Source: Rhodococcus sp. IEGM 1381 (GTDB lineage Bacteria > Actinomycetota > Actinomycetes > Mycobacteriales > Mycobacteriaceae). From it: a stretch of DNA of 34,578 nt. The translations under genes were made by a program, and so were the position numbers. The DNA is taken from assembly GCF_030056795.1 (NCBI RefSeq), contig NZ_JASHKQ010000025.1, forward strand, positions 1 to 34,578, read 5' to 3'. Positions 22,808 to 32,523 of this stretch are shown piece by piece. The notes under the pieces are model-generated. The model was not told the origin of the DNA and did not search any database. It was given only the letters and a program-made list of their open reading frames with translations. Within the stretch, counting starts at the first letter, position 1. The number at the start of each line of letters is the position of its first letter.

Positions 22808-23653
22808 ATGGTGACAAACGTGACCCAGAGCGCGAGCAACGACGACGCCCCCGCCGGCCGACGCCCAGCGCGCGTCGCGGCATTCTTCGACCTCGACAAA
22901 ACGATCATCGCGAAGTCCAGCACGCTGGCTTTCAGCAAGCCGTTCTTCGACCAAGGTCTCATCAATCGTCGCGCGGTACTCAAGAGCAGCTACGCGCAAT
23001 TCCTGTTCCTGCTCTCCGGGGCCGATCACGACCAGATGGAACGCATGCGCGCCCACATCGCAAGCATGACCGCCGGTTGGGATGTCGAACAGGTCCGCGC
23101 TGTCGTCGCGGAAACCCTGCACAACATCGTCGATCCCCTCGTGTTCGCGGAAGCCGCCGACCTCATCGCAGACCACAAGCTCCGAGGACACGATGTCGTG
23201 ATCGTCTCGGCGTCCGGCGACGAAATCGTGCATCCCATTGCAGAACTGCTGGGAGCCGACCACAGCATGGCGACCACGATGGTGACCGTGGACGGAAAGT
23301 ACATCGGCGAGGTCGACTTCTACTGCTACGGCGAGGGGAAGGTCGACGCCATGAACTCCCTGGCCGCGCAACATGATTACGACCTGGCTTCGAGCTACGC
23401 GTATTCGGATTCGATCACCGACGTACCGATGCTCCGCGCTGTCGGGCACCCGACGGCCGTCAACCCCGATCGCGCACTGCGCAAGGAAGCCGCTTCCAAC
23501 GGATGGCCGATTCTCACGTTCTCCAACCCGGTTTCACTGCGATCGCGTATCCAGACCCCGTCCGGAAAGACCGTAGCGGTCAGTGCCGCAGCAAGTTTCA
23601 GCGCTCTTGCCGCAGGTGTGGTCACCTACGGACTACTTCGTAGAAAACGATGA
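22808..23653 (+). CDS. HAD-IB (SerB-like) phosphatase with C-terminal membrane anchor
   Basis: This 281-residue protein is like Rv3661 in size and position. HAD motif I is FFDLDKTIIAKSS (DxDKT, 28-32), with Asp28 the expected nucleophile. Motif II is the serine in VIVSASGDE. The motif III lysine lies in GEGKVDAM, and motif IV is YSDSITDVPML. The HAD-IB group includes phosphoserine and lysophosphatidate phosphatases; the true substrate is not evident. The C-terminus has a hydrophobic segment (VSAAASFSALAAGVVTYGLL) ending in RRKR, which suggests tail anchoring with the catalytic domain in the cytoplasm. The ATG at 22808 was chosen, with the adjoining GTG at 22811 as alternative; no strong ribosome site is visible. 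It is flanked by a 6C RNA on one side and an Ms1-like RNA on the other. Confidence 0.88.
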   Translation: MVTNVTQSASNDDAPAGRRPARVAAFFDLDKTIIAKSSTLAFSKPFFDQGLINRRAVLKSSYAQFLFLLSGADHDQMERMRAHIASMTAGWDVEQVRAVVAETLHNIVDPLVFAEAADLIADHKLRGHDVVIVSASGDEIVHPIAELLGADHSMATTMVTVDGKYIGEVDFYCYGEGKVDAMNSLAAQHDYDLASSYAYSDSITDVPMLRAVGHPTAVNPDRALRKEAASNGWPILTFSNPVSLRSRIQTPSGKTVAVSAAASFSALAAGVVTYGLLRRKR

Positions 23654-23664
23654 GGCACAAACCC

Positions 23665-23693
23665 TTGATGTGAGGCGCGTCACGGGGTACAAA
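23665..23693 (+). promoter_or_regulatory. Predicted promoter of the Ms1-like RNA
   Basis: The -35 box TTGATG (23665-23670), a 17-bp spacer and the -10 box TACAAA (23688-23693) place +1 at about 23700. It begins 12 nt after the phosphatase stop codon. Confidence 0.6.
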
Positions 23694-23699
23694 GGACGT

Positions 23700-24003
23700 A
23701 CGGAAGAACGCAAGGCCAAGAACGAATCGGAAGAGAAGATTCGCTCTCCCGACCGGGATTCCCAGCACGGACACCGGCACCCACGCGGAGCTTGCCACCT
23801 AATGGCAGAAGCGCTGTGGGCCTGCGAAATTCGCCAATGATCAGCAAGAACCCTGCACCGGTTGCAGGGATGACCTCATCACTGTCGAATTCTCGCCGAG
23901 GCCACGTGGTAGTCCATCACAGCCCACCTGTGCACGCTTGGTAACCAGGCGCTCCGTGCTAACGGGCGGCGACGTCGACGCAAGTCGACATCGCCGCCCT
24001 TTT
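23700..24003 (+). ncRNA. Ms1/MTS2823-like 6S-type RNA
   Basis: This 350-nt gap holds no credible protein but has a promoter at one end and a strong terminator at the other. The span from predicted start to end of the T-tract is 304 nt, the length I recall for Ms1 of M. smegmatis. In M. tuberculosis the orthologous MTS2823 (ncRv13661) lies, as I recall, in this same gap between the Rv3661 phosphatase gene and Rv3662c. Visible structure includes CGAATC/GATTCG, GCTT-GCCA with TGGC-AG-AAGC, a 7-bp hairpin CCCTGCA/TGCAGGG (23851-23869) and CACAG/CTGTG. Known family role: Ms1 binds RNA polymerase core without sigma and accumulates in stationary phase. I could not recall the reference sequence well enough to align it, so the call rests on synteny, length and signals. 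Confidence 0.78.
23964..24003 (+). terminator. Rho-independent terminator of the Ms1-like RNA
   Basis: This is a 16-bp stem with one mismatch (arms 23964-23979 and 23984-23999), a GCAA tetraloop and TTTT at 24000-24003. It is 10 nt from the stop of the convergent gene. Confidence 0.9.
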
Positions 24004-24012
24004 ACGTTCTCA

Positions 24013-24759
24013 CTACTGCGCAGCCTCGGCAATCGAAGTCGCCTCTGCCGCACCGGCTTCGAATGCTCCGCAGCACAGGATCACCCAACTCCCGACGCCC
24101 GTCGCAGTACCCTCGGCGAATCCCGACGCGCCGTCTCGGTACGCGTTCGCTCGACGCATCCAGCTCACCTCGGGCACGCCGAGGTTGTGCGGATCGAATC
24201 CCGACGATGCGGCCACCAGCCTCGATGCAGCCCGCGCAACGATGCCGTCGGCCGATCCGAAAGCTTTGAGCGTCAACAACTCACCGTGCACCACTGCGGC
24301 GATCACCGGGGCGGGTGCCGAGGTTCCGCCGGTCACCAGCTGAGCGAGCAGATCGAGTCGCTCGCCGACTCCCGCATCGCCACGAGGACGACCGAGGGCG
24401 GAGGCGTCGTCGACGAGGTCGGCCGCGGCCAACAAGTGCAGGCGAGCAAGGGTCTGCAATGGGGCACGCTTCCAGGTCGACAGCGTGTTCTGCAGAGCGT
24501 CACCGTCCAGGGCGGCGGCGACTCGGAGCGCGCCGGCAAGGATGGGGTCGCCTTCTTCGCCCTCGCGGGGAAAATCCATCGAACCACCCTCGAGCGCGGA
24601 CGACGAGCGAGCCGCACGCACCGCAGCCTCGGCTGCGTTGGCGGGCCAGCCGCGACGGTTGGCCTTGTGCCGATGCACCGCGCCCAGAGCGTCACGCGCA
24701 CGTTCGGCGGAGTCGACAACTCCGGGCAGTTCCAACAGCGGGGCGAGGGGGTCCGTCAC
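24013..24759 (-). CDS. Conserved protein (Rv3662c-like) with degenerate Fic-type fold
   Basis: This encodes 248 residues, helical and Ala-rich. Orthologues are usually annotated as hypothetical or oxidoreductase. I see a Fic-like plan. Residues 53-58 (SSALEG) fit the Fic inhibitory helix motif [S/T]xxxE[G/N]. Residues 158-164 (HGELLTL) resemble the helix before the Fic active site. Residues 165-176 read KAFGSADGIVAR where active Fic proteins have HPFx(D/E)GNGRxxR, with no gap. Phe, the second Gly and the last Arg are kept, while the catalytic His is Lys and the first Arg is Ile. AMP transfer by the usual mechanism therefore looks impossible. The RANAYRDGASGF stretch would be the flap-side tail. 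It is 30 nt upstream of nothing on its strand, following the dpp operon with a 30-nt gap, so co-transcription with dppD is possible. Conservation by position is sound; the Fic reading is inference. Confidence 0.8.
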   Translation of the reverse strand: MTDPLAPLLELPGVVDSAERARDALGAVHRHKANRRGWPANAAEAAVRAARSSSALEGGSMDFPREGEEGDPILAGALRVAAALDGDALQNTLSTWKRAPLQTLARLHLLAAADLVDDASALGRPRGDAGVGERLDLLAQLVTGGTSAPAPVIAAVVHGELLTLKAFGSADGIVARAASRLVAASSGFDPHNLGVPEVSWMRRANAYRDGASGFAEGTATGVGSWVILCCGAFEAGAAEATSIAEAAQ

Positions 24760-24789
24760 GACAGACGACGGTACCCCCTCCCCTTACCC

Positions 24790-26463
24790 CTACTTTGCCC
24801 CTGCCGCCAACAGCTCGGCGCGTGCCTGGCGACGCTTGGCCTGTTCGGCCGGATCCGGCACCGGGACGGCCGCGAGCAGCCGCTTGGTGTACTCGTTGGT
24901 CGGACGGCGCAGGATCTGGTCCGTCGTACCGAATTCCGCCAGCTTGCCCTTGTTCAGCACCGCGATGCGCTTGGCCAGTACCTCGACCACAGCGAGGTCG
25001 TGACTGATGAACAAGCACGCGAAACCGTACTCACGCTGCAGTTCCTTGAACAGATCCAGCACCTTCGCCTGCACCGACACATCCAACGCGGACGTCGGTT
25101 CGTCGGCCACCAGCAGCGTCGGCTCCAGGGCGAGCGCCCGCGCGATACCGACTCGCTGGCGCTGCCCACCGGACAACTGGTGGGGATACCGGTTGCGCAT
25201 GGTCCGCGACAGGTGCACCTGATCGAGCAGTTCTTCGACCTTCTTGTTCCGCTCGGAGGCACCGAGTTCGGTGTGCAACAGCATCGGCTCGGCGATGGAC
25301 TGGCCGATCGGCCAGCGCGGGTTCAGCGACGAACCCGGATCCTGGAAGACGATGCCGACCTTGCTGCGCACCGAACGCAGGTCACGGTTGGACATGTTCG
25401 TGATGTCGACGCCGCCGATGGACAACGAGCCGCCGGTGAGCTTGTTCAGCCCCACCACGGCCTTGCCGATCGTCGACTTTCCCGAGCCCGATTCACCGAC
25501 GAGTCCGACGACCTCACCCATCTCGATGTCGAGGCTGACCCCGTCGACGGCCCGGAACACGGTACGGCCCGGGTAGTCGATGACGCCGTCGACGATGCTC
25601 AGAGCCCGAGTGTCCTCGACAGCGCTCGGCTGGGCGATGGTGCCCGCCGCCACGGACTCCATGCTGCTGCCGAGGTGCGGAACCGAGGCGAGCAACTGCT
25701 GCGTGTACGGATGCGCCGCGTTCTTGAAAATTGTTTGTGCAGCATCGGTTTCGACGATGACGCCGTCCTTCATCACCGCGATGCGGTCGGCCATGTCGGC
25801 CACCACACCCATGTCGTGGGTGATCAGCACGATCGACGCGTCGATGCGGTTACGCAGGTCGCGCATCAGGTCGAGGATCTCGGCCTGCACCGTGACGTCC
25901 AACGCGGTGGTCGGCTCGTCCGCGATCAGCAGCGACGGATCCGACGACAGCGCCTGAGCGATCATGGCGCGCTGACGCTGACCACCGGAGAGCTGGTGCG
26001 GGTAGTAGTCCACCCGAGTCTCCGGATCAGGCATCTCGACGAGCTTCAACAACTCGACGGCCCGCGCCTTCGCTTCCTTCTTCGACAGCGACGTGTGCGC
26101 GCGGATGGCCTCGGTGATCTGCCAACCGATCGAGTACACAGGATTGAGCGCCGTCATGGGCTCCTGGAAGATGACCGCTACGTTCTTACCGCGGATAGGA
26201 GCCAACTGCTTCTCCGGCAAGCCGACCAGCTCACGCTCGCCGAGCACGATGCTGCCCGAGACGCGCGAATTGTCGGCCAGCAGGCCGGGAATTGCCATGG
26301 CGGTGGTCGACTTACCGGATCCGGACTCACCGACGATGGCGAGGACTTCTCCGGCGGCGACCGTGAACGAGACGGAATCGGCGGCCTTGCGCCATACCTT
26401 CTCGACCTCGAACTCGACCGTCAGATCGGTGACGGTCAGAACCGTGTCCTTCTGGATACTCAT
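24790..26463 (-). CDS. dppD: Dipeptide ABC transporter, fused double ATPase
   Basis: This 557-residue protein carries two complete ABC ATPase domains in tandem, equivalent to DppD plus DppF and like mycobacterial DppD. Domain 1 has Walker A GESGSGKST (45-53), signature LSGGQRQRAMIAQAL and Walker B LLIADEPTTALDV. Domain 2 repeats Walker A GESGSGKSTIGKAVV, signature LSGGQRQRVGIARAL and LLVADEPTSALDV. Both also show the oligopeptide-binding extension pattern HPYTQQLLASVP and NEYTKRLLAAVPVPDPA. It drives peptide import through DppB and DppC. The ATG at 26463 (MSIQKDTVLTVTDL) is one base after the dppC stop; the ten-codon longer version overlaps dppC and is unlikely. Confidence 0.95.
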   Translation of the reverse strand: MSIQKDTVLTVTDLTVEFEVEKVWRKAADSVSFTVAAGEVLAIVGESGSGKSTTAMAIPGLLADNSRVSGSIVLGERELVGLPEKQLAPIRGKNVAVIFQEPMTALNPVYSIGWQITEAIRAHTSLSKKEAKARAVELLKLVEMPDPETRVDYYPHQLSGGQRQRAMIAQALSSDPSLLIADEPTTALDVTVQAEILDLMRDLRNRIDASIVLITHDMGVVADMADRIAVMKDGVIVETDAAQTIFKNAAHPYTQQLLASVPHLGSSMESVAAGTIAQPSAVEDTRALSIVDGVIDYPGRTVFRAVDGVSLDIEMGEVVGLVGESGSGKSTIGKAVVGLNKLTGGSLSIGGVDITNMSNRDLRSVRSKVGIVFQDPGSSLNPRWPIGQSIAEPMLLHTELGASERNKKVEELLDQVHLSRTMRNRYPHQLSGGQRQRVGIARALALEPTLLVADEPTSALDVSVQAKVLDLFKELQREYGFACLFISHDLAVVEVLAKRIAVLNKGKLAEFGTTDQILRRPTNEYTKRLLAAVPVPDPAEQAKRRQARAELLAAGAK

Positions 26464-26464
26464 G

Positions 26465-27403
26465 TCAGTTCCGTTTCGGATCGAGTGCGTCACGAAGTGC
26501 GTCGCCGAGCATGATGAACGCGAGCACCGTGACGGAGAGGAACGCGGCCGGGAACAGCACCAGGTACGGTGCCGTCAGGAACACGTTCTGACCGAGGTTG
26601 ATCTGCAGGCCCCACGAGATCTCGGGAGCTTGCAGTCCGATTCCGAGGAACGTCAGCGTCGCCTCGGCCGCGATGAACGTACCCACCGAGATGGTGGCGT
26701 AGATGATCACCGGCGCAAGGGCATTGGGCAGAATGTGCCGCACCAGAATACGGTACGTGGACGCACCGAGCGCCTGAGCGGCCTGAACGTACTCGCTGTT
26801 CTTGATCGCGATGACACTCGATCGGACCAGTCGCATCGCCGTCATCCAGCCGAACACGATCAGAGCGAGCGAGACGGTGAAGATGGTGCGCTGTTCGGTC
26901 ACCGTCAACAGGATGAGGGCACCGAGCAGGAGTGGAATTCCGAAGAACACGTCGGTGAACCGCGCCAGGATGCTGTCGGTTACTCCGCCGAAATAGCCTG
27001 CGAGAGCACCGATCAGCACACCGATGATGAGCACACCGATGACCGACAGCACACCGATCGACAGCGAGATCCGCGCACCGTAGATGACGTTGGCGTAGTA
27101 GTCGCACCCCTGGATGTCGGTGCCGAACCAGTGCTCGGCGCTCGGTGTCTGGCGCGAGTCGGACAGCGAGCACACCCGAGGGTCGATCCCGCGGGCAAAC
27201 AGTTGCGGGAACACCGCCATCACCAGGAGCACAGCGAGCAGGAACGACCCGATGATGAAGAAGGGGCTCTTGCGCAAGAACTTCCACGCGTTGCCCCACA
27301 GGCTGGCCTGGCCGACCAGATCGACGGCCTCGCCGGTGATGACGTTGCCGGGCTGGCCTTCGTCCGCGGCGTGCTGAGCTGCGCTCGAATCTTCTTTATT
27401 CAT
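26465..27403 (-). CDS. dppC: Dipeptide ABC transporter permease DppC
   Basis: This 312-residue inner-membrane permease has about six membrane helices. The first follows a soluble N-terminal lead (FFIIGSFLLAVLLVMAVFPQLFA). The EAA loop that docks with the ATPase is QAAQALGASTYRILVRHILPNALAPVI. The helix region ATISVGTFIAAEATLTFLGIGLQAP is typical of the OppC family, as is the end AFIMLGDALRDALDP. The N-terminal periplasmic loop contains a Cys pair (VCSLSDSR, IQGCDYY) that might form a disulfide. It overlaps dppB by 8 nt and abuts dppD. Confidence 0.95.
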   Translation of the reverse strand: MNKEDSSAAQHAADEGQPGNVITGEAVDLVGQASLWGNAWKFLRKSPFFIIGSFLLAVLLVMAVFPQLFARGIDPRVCSLSDSRQTPSAEHWFGTDIQGCDYYANVIYGARISLSIGVLSVIGVLIIGVLIGALAGYFGGVTDSILARFTDVFFGIPLLLGALILLTVTEQRTIFTVSLALIVFGWMTAMRLVRSSVIAIKNSEYVQAAQALGASTYRILVRHILPNALAPVIIYATISVGTFIAAEATLTFLGIGLQAPEISWGLQINLGQNVFLTAPYLVLFPAAFLSVTVLAFIMLGDALRDALDPKRN

Positions 27404-28319
27404 AGCGAATCCTTGGATCGAGAACCGCGTAGAGAACGTCCACCACGAGGTTGAAGAAGATGTAGAAGAACACGAAGAGCGTCACGATGCCGACGACGAC
27501 GGCACCTTCCTGACGCGCCAGTGCGTCGTAGATCGCGCGCCCGAGACCCGGCAGGTTGAACACCGTCTCCGTCACGATCGCACCGCCCAGCAGACCGCCG
27601 ACGTCGGCACCGATGAAGGTGACGACGGGGATCAGCGAGTTGCGCAGCGCATGCCGAACGATGATGCGCCGGTTGCTGATTCCCTTGGACTTCGCGGTAC
27701 GGATGTAATCCGCCGCCATCGACTCCGCCACGGACGTGCGTGTCAACCGGGCGACGTACGCCATCGACAAAGAGGCGAGCACGAGGCCCGGGAGCAGGTA
27801 GCTCGACCACCCGTTGTTGATACCGGAGATCGGGAAGACACCCAGTTTCACCCCCAGCGTGAACTGCGCGATGAAGCCGAGGACGAACACCGGAACCGAT
27901 ACCAGCAACGTGGTGGACACCAGCACGAGGTTGTCGAAGAACGACCCCTTCTTCAGGGCCGAGAGCACACCCGCTGCGATTCCCATGATCGTCTCGAAGA
28001 CCACGGCGACGATCGTCAGCTTGATGGTGACGGGCAGGGCCCGCTCGATGGTGTCGAGCACGGGGCGGCCGGAGAAGTCGGTGCCGAAATTGCCCTGGAA
28101 GAATCCACCGATGTACTTGAGGTACTGGACGACCAGATTGTCGTCGAGGTTGAAGTCGTCGCGCAGCTGCGCGACGACGGCAGGGGCGAGCGGGCGATCT
28201 CCGGCAAGGGCGCGGATGGGATCACCGGGCAGTGCGTAGACCATGGCGAAGATGAGAAAAGAAGAGCCGATCAGGACGGGAATCGTCAACAGTAATCGGC
28301 GGGATATGTAGCGACCCAC
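27396..28319 (-). CDS. dppB: Dipeptide ABC transporter permease DppB
   Basis: This 307-residue inner-membrane permease starts MGRYISRRLLLTIPVLIGSS, the family's first helix, and contains the OppB-type ALPGDPIRALAGD segment. The EAA loop is YIRTAKSKGISNRRIIVRHALRNSLIPVV, and the end is VDVLYAVLDPRIRYE. It forms the pore with DppC. It is separated from dppA by 140 nt holding a very stable hairpin, which should set a lower level of permease than of binding protein. Confidence 0.95.
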   Translation of the reverse strand: MGRYISRRLLLTIPVLIGSSFLIFAMVYALPGDPIRALAGDRPLAPAVVAQLRDDFNLDDNLVVQYLKYIGGFFQGNFGTDFSGRPVLDTIERALPVTIKLTIVAVVFETIMGIAAGVLSALKKGSFFDNLVLVSTTLLVSVPVFVLGFIAQFTLGVKLGVFPISGINNGWSSYLLPGLVLASLSMAYVARLTRTSVAESMAADYIRTAKSKGISNRRIIVRHALRNSLIPVVTFIGADVGGLLGGAIVTETVFNLPGLGRAIYDALARQEGAVVVGIVTLFVFFYIFFNLVVDVLYAVLDPRIRYE

Positions 28320-28407
28320 TGTGGTTTCTCCTTGAATGCGGCGATCCTGCGAATCGGGTCTCGCTGACGCAGGTCTTCGGTAGGCGTCGAGCCCACCGCC
28401 GAAACGA

Positions 28408-28451
28408 ACCGGTGGGTGGCAACGGAGTCACGTCCGTTGCCACCCACCGGT
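28408..28451 (-). terminator. 19-bp intercistronic hairpin between dppA and dppB
   Basis: Arms 28408-28426 and 28433-28451 are perfectly complementary with a 6-nt loop, starting 8 nt after the dppA stop. No U-run follows, so it is more likely a barrier to 3' exonucleases or a partial terminator than a full stop. Such structures often make the binding-protein mRNA more abundant than the permease mRNA. Confidence 0.75.
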
Positions 28452-28459
28452 GTCCGTTA

Positions 28460-30082
28460 TTAGCTGACTACAACGTCTTCGAGGACGATGTCGCCGGTGT
28501 TGTCGATCTTCACGTCGGAGACGCGATCGGACCACACTGCCTGATTCAGGCCGTAGAACAGCGGGGTGGAGGGCATCTGCTGAATCAGGATGTCCTCGGC
28601 CTCCTGGTACTTGGCCGTCGCCGCGTCGACGCTCTCGGCGTTGTTACCTTCGGCCAACTTGGCGTCGAACGCCGGATCGTCGAAGAACACATAGTTGCTG
28701 CCGGCCGGCGCGAGTGCTGCCTTGGAATACAGCGGTGCCAGGAAGTTGTAGATCGACGGGTAGTCCATGACCCAGGCCGAACGGAACGGGCCGGTCATAC
28801 CCTTGGCGTCCTGCAGCGGCAGGTACTGGGCGAACTGAAGATCGCCCCGCAGTGCGTAATCGACACCCAGGTTCTCGCGAATCTGGTTGCCCACGGCCGT
28901 CATCCATGAGTCGTGGCCGGCACCGGCGTTGAACCACAGGTCGATCGGCTGGCTACGATCGAAGCCGGCCTCGTCGAGCAGGCGGTTGGCCTCGTCGGCG
29001 TTGAGCTCGCAGGTGGTTCCGCATGCATCCTCGCGGTAGCCCTCGACCACGGGAGACGCGAAGGAGTTTGCCGGAGTTCGGGTGTCGGTGAAGATTGCGG
29101 TCGCGATGGCCTGGCGATCGATGGCCATCGAGAATGCCTTGCGCACGTTCGGGTCCTGGAACCGCGGGTCGTACGTCGGGAAGCCGAGCGAGGTGATGTC
29201 GGGACGGGCGCGGTCGGCGTAGCGATCACCGAACTGATCTCGCGCGGTCGCCCAGGCGTCCTCGGGCAGATCGAGCATGATGTCGAGTCCGCCGCCCTGA
29301 ATATCGTTGTAGCCGGTGTTCAGCTCGGTGTAGACCTTGAAGTTGACGCCCGCGGACTTGGCGGCGTTGTCACCCTTGTAGTCGTCGTACTTCGTGACGG
29401 TGAAGCCCTGTCCCGGAACGAATTCCGAGTCGGCCTTGAACGGGCCGTTACCGATCGGGCGGGTACCGAATGCCGTCGGGTCGGCGTAGAACGCCTCCGG
29501 CAGCGGGTCGAACGCGGTGTAGCCGAGTGTCAGCGGGAAGATCGCGAACGGTCCGTTGAGCTTGACTGTGAAGGTCGTGTCGTCGACGACGCTCAAGCCG
29601 CTCAGTTCGGTCGCGGCGGGCTCGGCGGTGTCGCTGCCCTGCAGATCCGCATAGCCTTCGATGTTCTCGAAGAAGTACGAGGCACCGAAAGCGTTGGTGC
29701 TCAACGCATTATAGCTCCACGCCTTGGTGAAGGACTCCGAGGTGACGGGAGTGCCGTCGTGGAACGTCCAGCCGTCCTTGAGCTTGACGGTCCAGTTGAC
29801 GTTGTCCTCGGACTCGACGGACTCGGCAACGCCGTTGTACTCGACGCTGTTGTCTTCGTCGTTGAACGTCACCAGCGGAGTGAACAGCGCCTTGAGTACC
29901 TGGCTGCCTTCGCTCTCGGTGGTATTGCCGGGAACCAGCGGATTCTCGGGCTCGCCGATGTAGATGCTGTAGATCCCGTCGGCGCTGCCGCCGGAGCTCG
30001 AGCCCCCGCCGCCACAGGCGGCGAGCAGGCTCGCACTCATCAGCACAGCCGTGGTGACGACCGCGGCACGTTTGATACGCAA
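28460..30082 (-). CDS. dppA: Dipeptide-binding lipoprotein DppA
   Basis: This 540-residue extracytoplasmic solute-binding protein (SBP family 5) captures peptides for DppBC. The signal peptide is LRIKRAAVVTTAVLMSASLLAACGG, with the lipobox LAAC, so Cys is lipidated and anchors the protein. The mature part begins with a Gly/Ser linker, then SIYIGEPENPLVPGN. The SBP5 signature lies around LKDGWTFHDGTPVTSESFTKAWSY, and PIGNGPFKADS follows. Four further cysteines, two of them in DACGTTCEL, may form disulfides. The start is TTG at 30082, because GGAGG (30094-30090) stands 7 nt upstream and the signal peptide then has the normal length. An in-frame ATG at 30118 would add 12 unsuitable residues. The leader carries two hairpins. 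Confidence 0.94.
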   Translation of the reverse strand: MRIKRAAVVTTAVLMSASLLAACGGGGSSSGGSADGIYSIYIGEPENPLVPGNTTESEGSQVLKALFTPLVTFNDEDNSVEYNGVAESVESEDNVNWTVKLKDGWTFHDGTPVTSESFTKAWSYNALSTNAFGASYFFENIEGYADLQGSDTAEPAATELSGLSVVDDTTFTVKLNGPFAIFPLTLGYTAFDPLPEAFYADPTAFGTRPIGNGPFKADSEFVPGQGFTVTKYDDYKGDNAAKSAGVNFKVYTELNTGYNDIQGGGLDIMLDLPEDAWATARDQFGDRYADRARPDITSLGFPTYDPRFQDPNVRKAFSMAIDRQAIATAIFTDTRTPANSFASPVVEGYREDACGTTCELNADEANRLLDEAGFDRSQPIDLWFNAGAGHDSWMTAVGNQIRENLGVDYALRGDLQFAQYLPLQDAKGMTGPFRSAWVMDYPSIYNFLAPLYSKAALAPAGSNYVFFDDPAFDAKLAEGNNAESVDAATAKYQEAEDILIQQMPSTPLFYGLNQAVWSDRVSDVKIDNTGDIVLEDVVVS

Positions 30083-30104
30083 GGAAAATCCTCCATCCAG
30101 ATGT

Positions 30105-30148
30105 GAGCATGGGGTCATCCATGCTCAGTTCCTCGGGCGCGACGCCCG
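30105..30148 (-). promoter_or_regulatory. Two hairpins in the dppA 5' leader
   Basis: GAGCATGG/CCATGCTC (30105-30112 with 30119-30126, 6-nt loop) lies 10 nt upstream of the ribosome site. CGGGCG/CGCCCG (30134-30139 with 30143-30148, 3-nt loop) lies further upstream. They could affect dppA translation or mRNA stability. No known riboswitch is recognised. Confidence 0.45.
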
Positions 30149-30273
30149 GGGTTTCGTGGGCGACCGCATGGCACGGCATGTGAGCCGTTCCAACGATCTG
30201 ATGGGATGGACTTTAGACACATCCTGAAACGAACATGTGAACTCCCCCAGATTTTGCTGACCGGTGGGTAACT

Positions 30274-30298
30274 CCGAAACATGGTCGAAATGTTTCGG
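30274..30298. promoter_or_regulatory. 9-bp inverted repeat, candidate operator
   Basis: CCGAAACAT and ATGTTTCGG are perfect arms 7 nt apart. They lie in the dppA-acs intergenic region, about 190 nt upstream of dppA and 230 nt upstream of acs. The shape fits a dimeric regulator (TetR or LacI type), but the protein is unknown. Confidence 0.5.
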
Positions 30299-30405
30299 CA
30301 AGTCGATTTCCCACAGTTCGGATTCGAGCGGCTTCGAACTCGCTCACCGACGGCCCTGATTACCGCCCATCGTGCGGAAACTACCGATCACCGCAGATCA
30401 AGGGG

Positions 30406-30421
30406 TTGCAGGCGATTGCAA
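30406..30421. promoter_or_regulatory. Inverted repeat TTGCA-N6-TGCAA upstream of acs
   Basis: Perfect 5-bp arms lie 107 nt before acs and 20 nt before the CRP-like site. The TTGCAA half resembles the core of RamB-type sites that control acetate genes in corynebacteria. The match is short, so this is tentative. Confidence 0.35.
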
Positions 30422-30440
30422 CGGTGCGATCGCGATCACA

Positions 30441-30456
30441 TGTGACTACCCTCACT
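30441..30456. promoter_or_regulatory. CRP/GlxR-type binding site upstream of acs
   Basis: TGTGA-CTACCC-TCACT matches the CRP/GlxR consensus TGTGA-N6-TCACA at nine of ten positions. It sits 71 nt before the acs ATG. In mycobacteria and corynebacteria, cAMP-dependent regulators of this family act on acetate genes including acs. Confidence 0.65.
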
Positions 30457-30527
30457 AGGGGCTCGAGACCGGCTGACAAGTGCCGTTTCATGGGTGAAAA
30501 GCATCGGACGAAAGAGAGCTATTCGAG

Positions 30528-32471
<1,944 letters not shown>

Positions 32472-32475
32472 CGGA

Positions 32476-32521
32476 CAGTGGTGCGGTTAGGTGCCCCGTG
32501 GGGCACTGAACCGCACCACTG
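32476..32521. terminator. Bidirectional terminator between acs and the glycosyltransferase
   Basis: A 13-bp perfect outer stem (32476-32488 with 32509-32521) and a 7-bp inner stem (GTGCCCC/GGGGCAC) form one long hairpin in the 52 nt between two convergent genes. It begins 5 nt after the acs stop and ends 3 nt before the other stop. There is no U-tract on either strand. Confidence 0.75.
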
Positions 32522-32523
32522 CC

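Noticed and set aside
23938..26514. 858-codon plus-strand frame across the Rv3662c-like gene and dppD
   Set aside because: It is antisense to two well-supported genes, has an Arg/His-rich composition, and would also overlap the Ms1 terminator.
30250..30275. Possible SigF-type GGGTAA element
   Set aside because: No matching GTTT box at the right spacing, and it lies over 250 nt upstream of acs.
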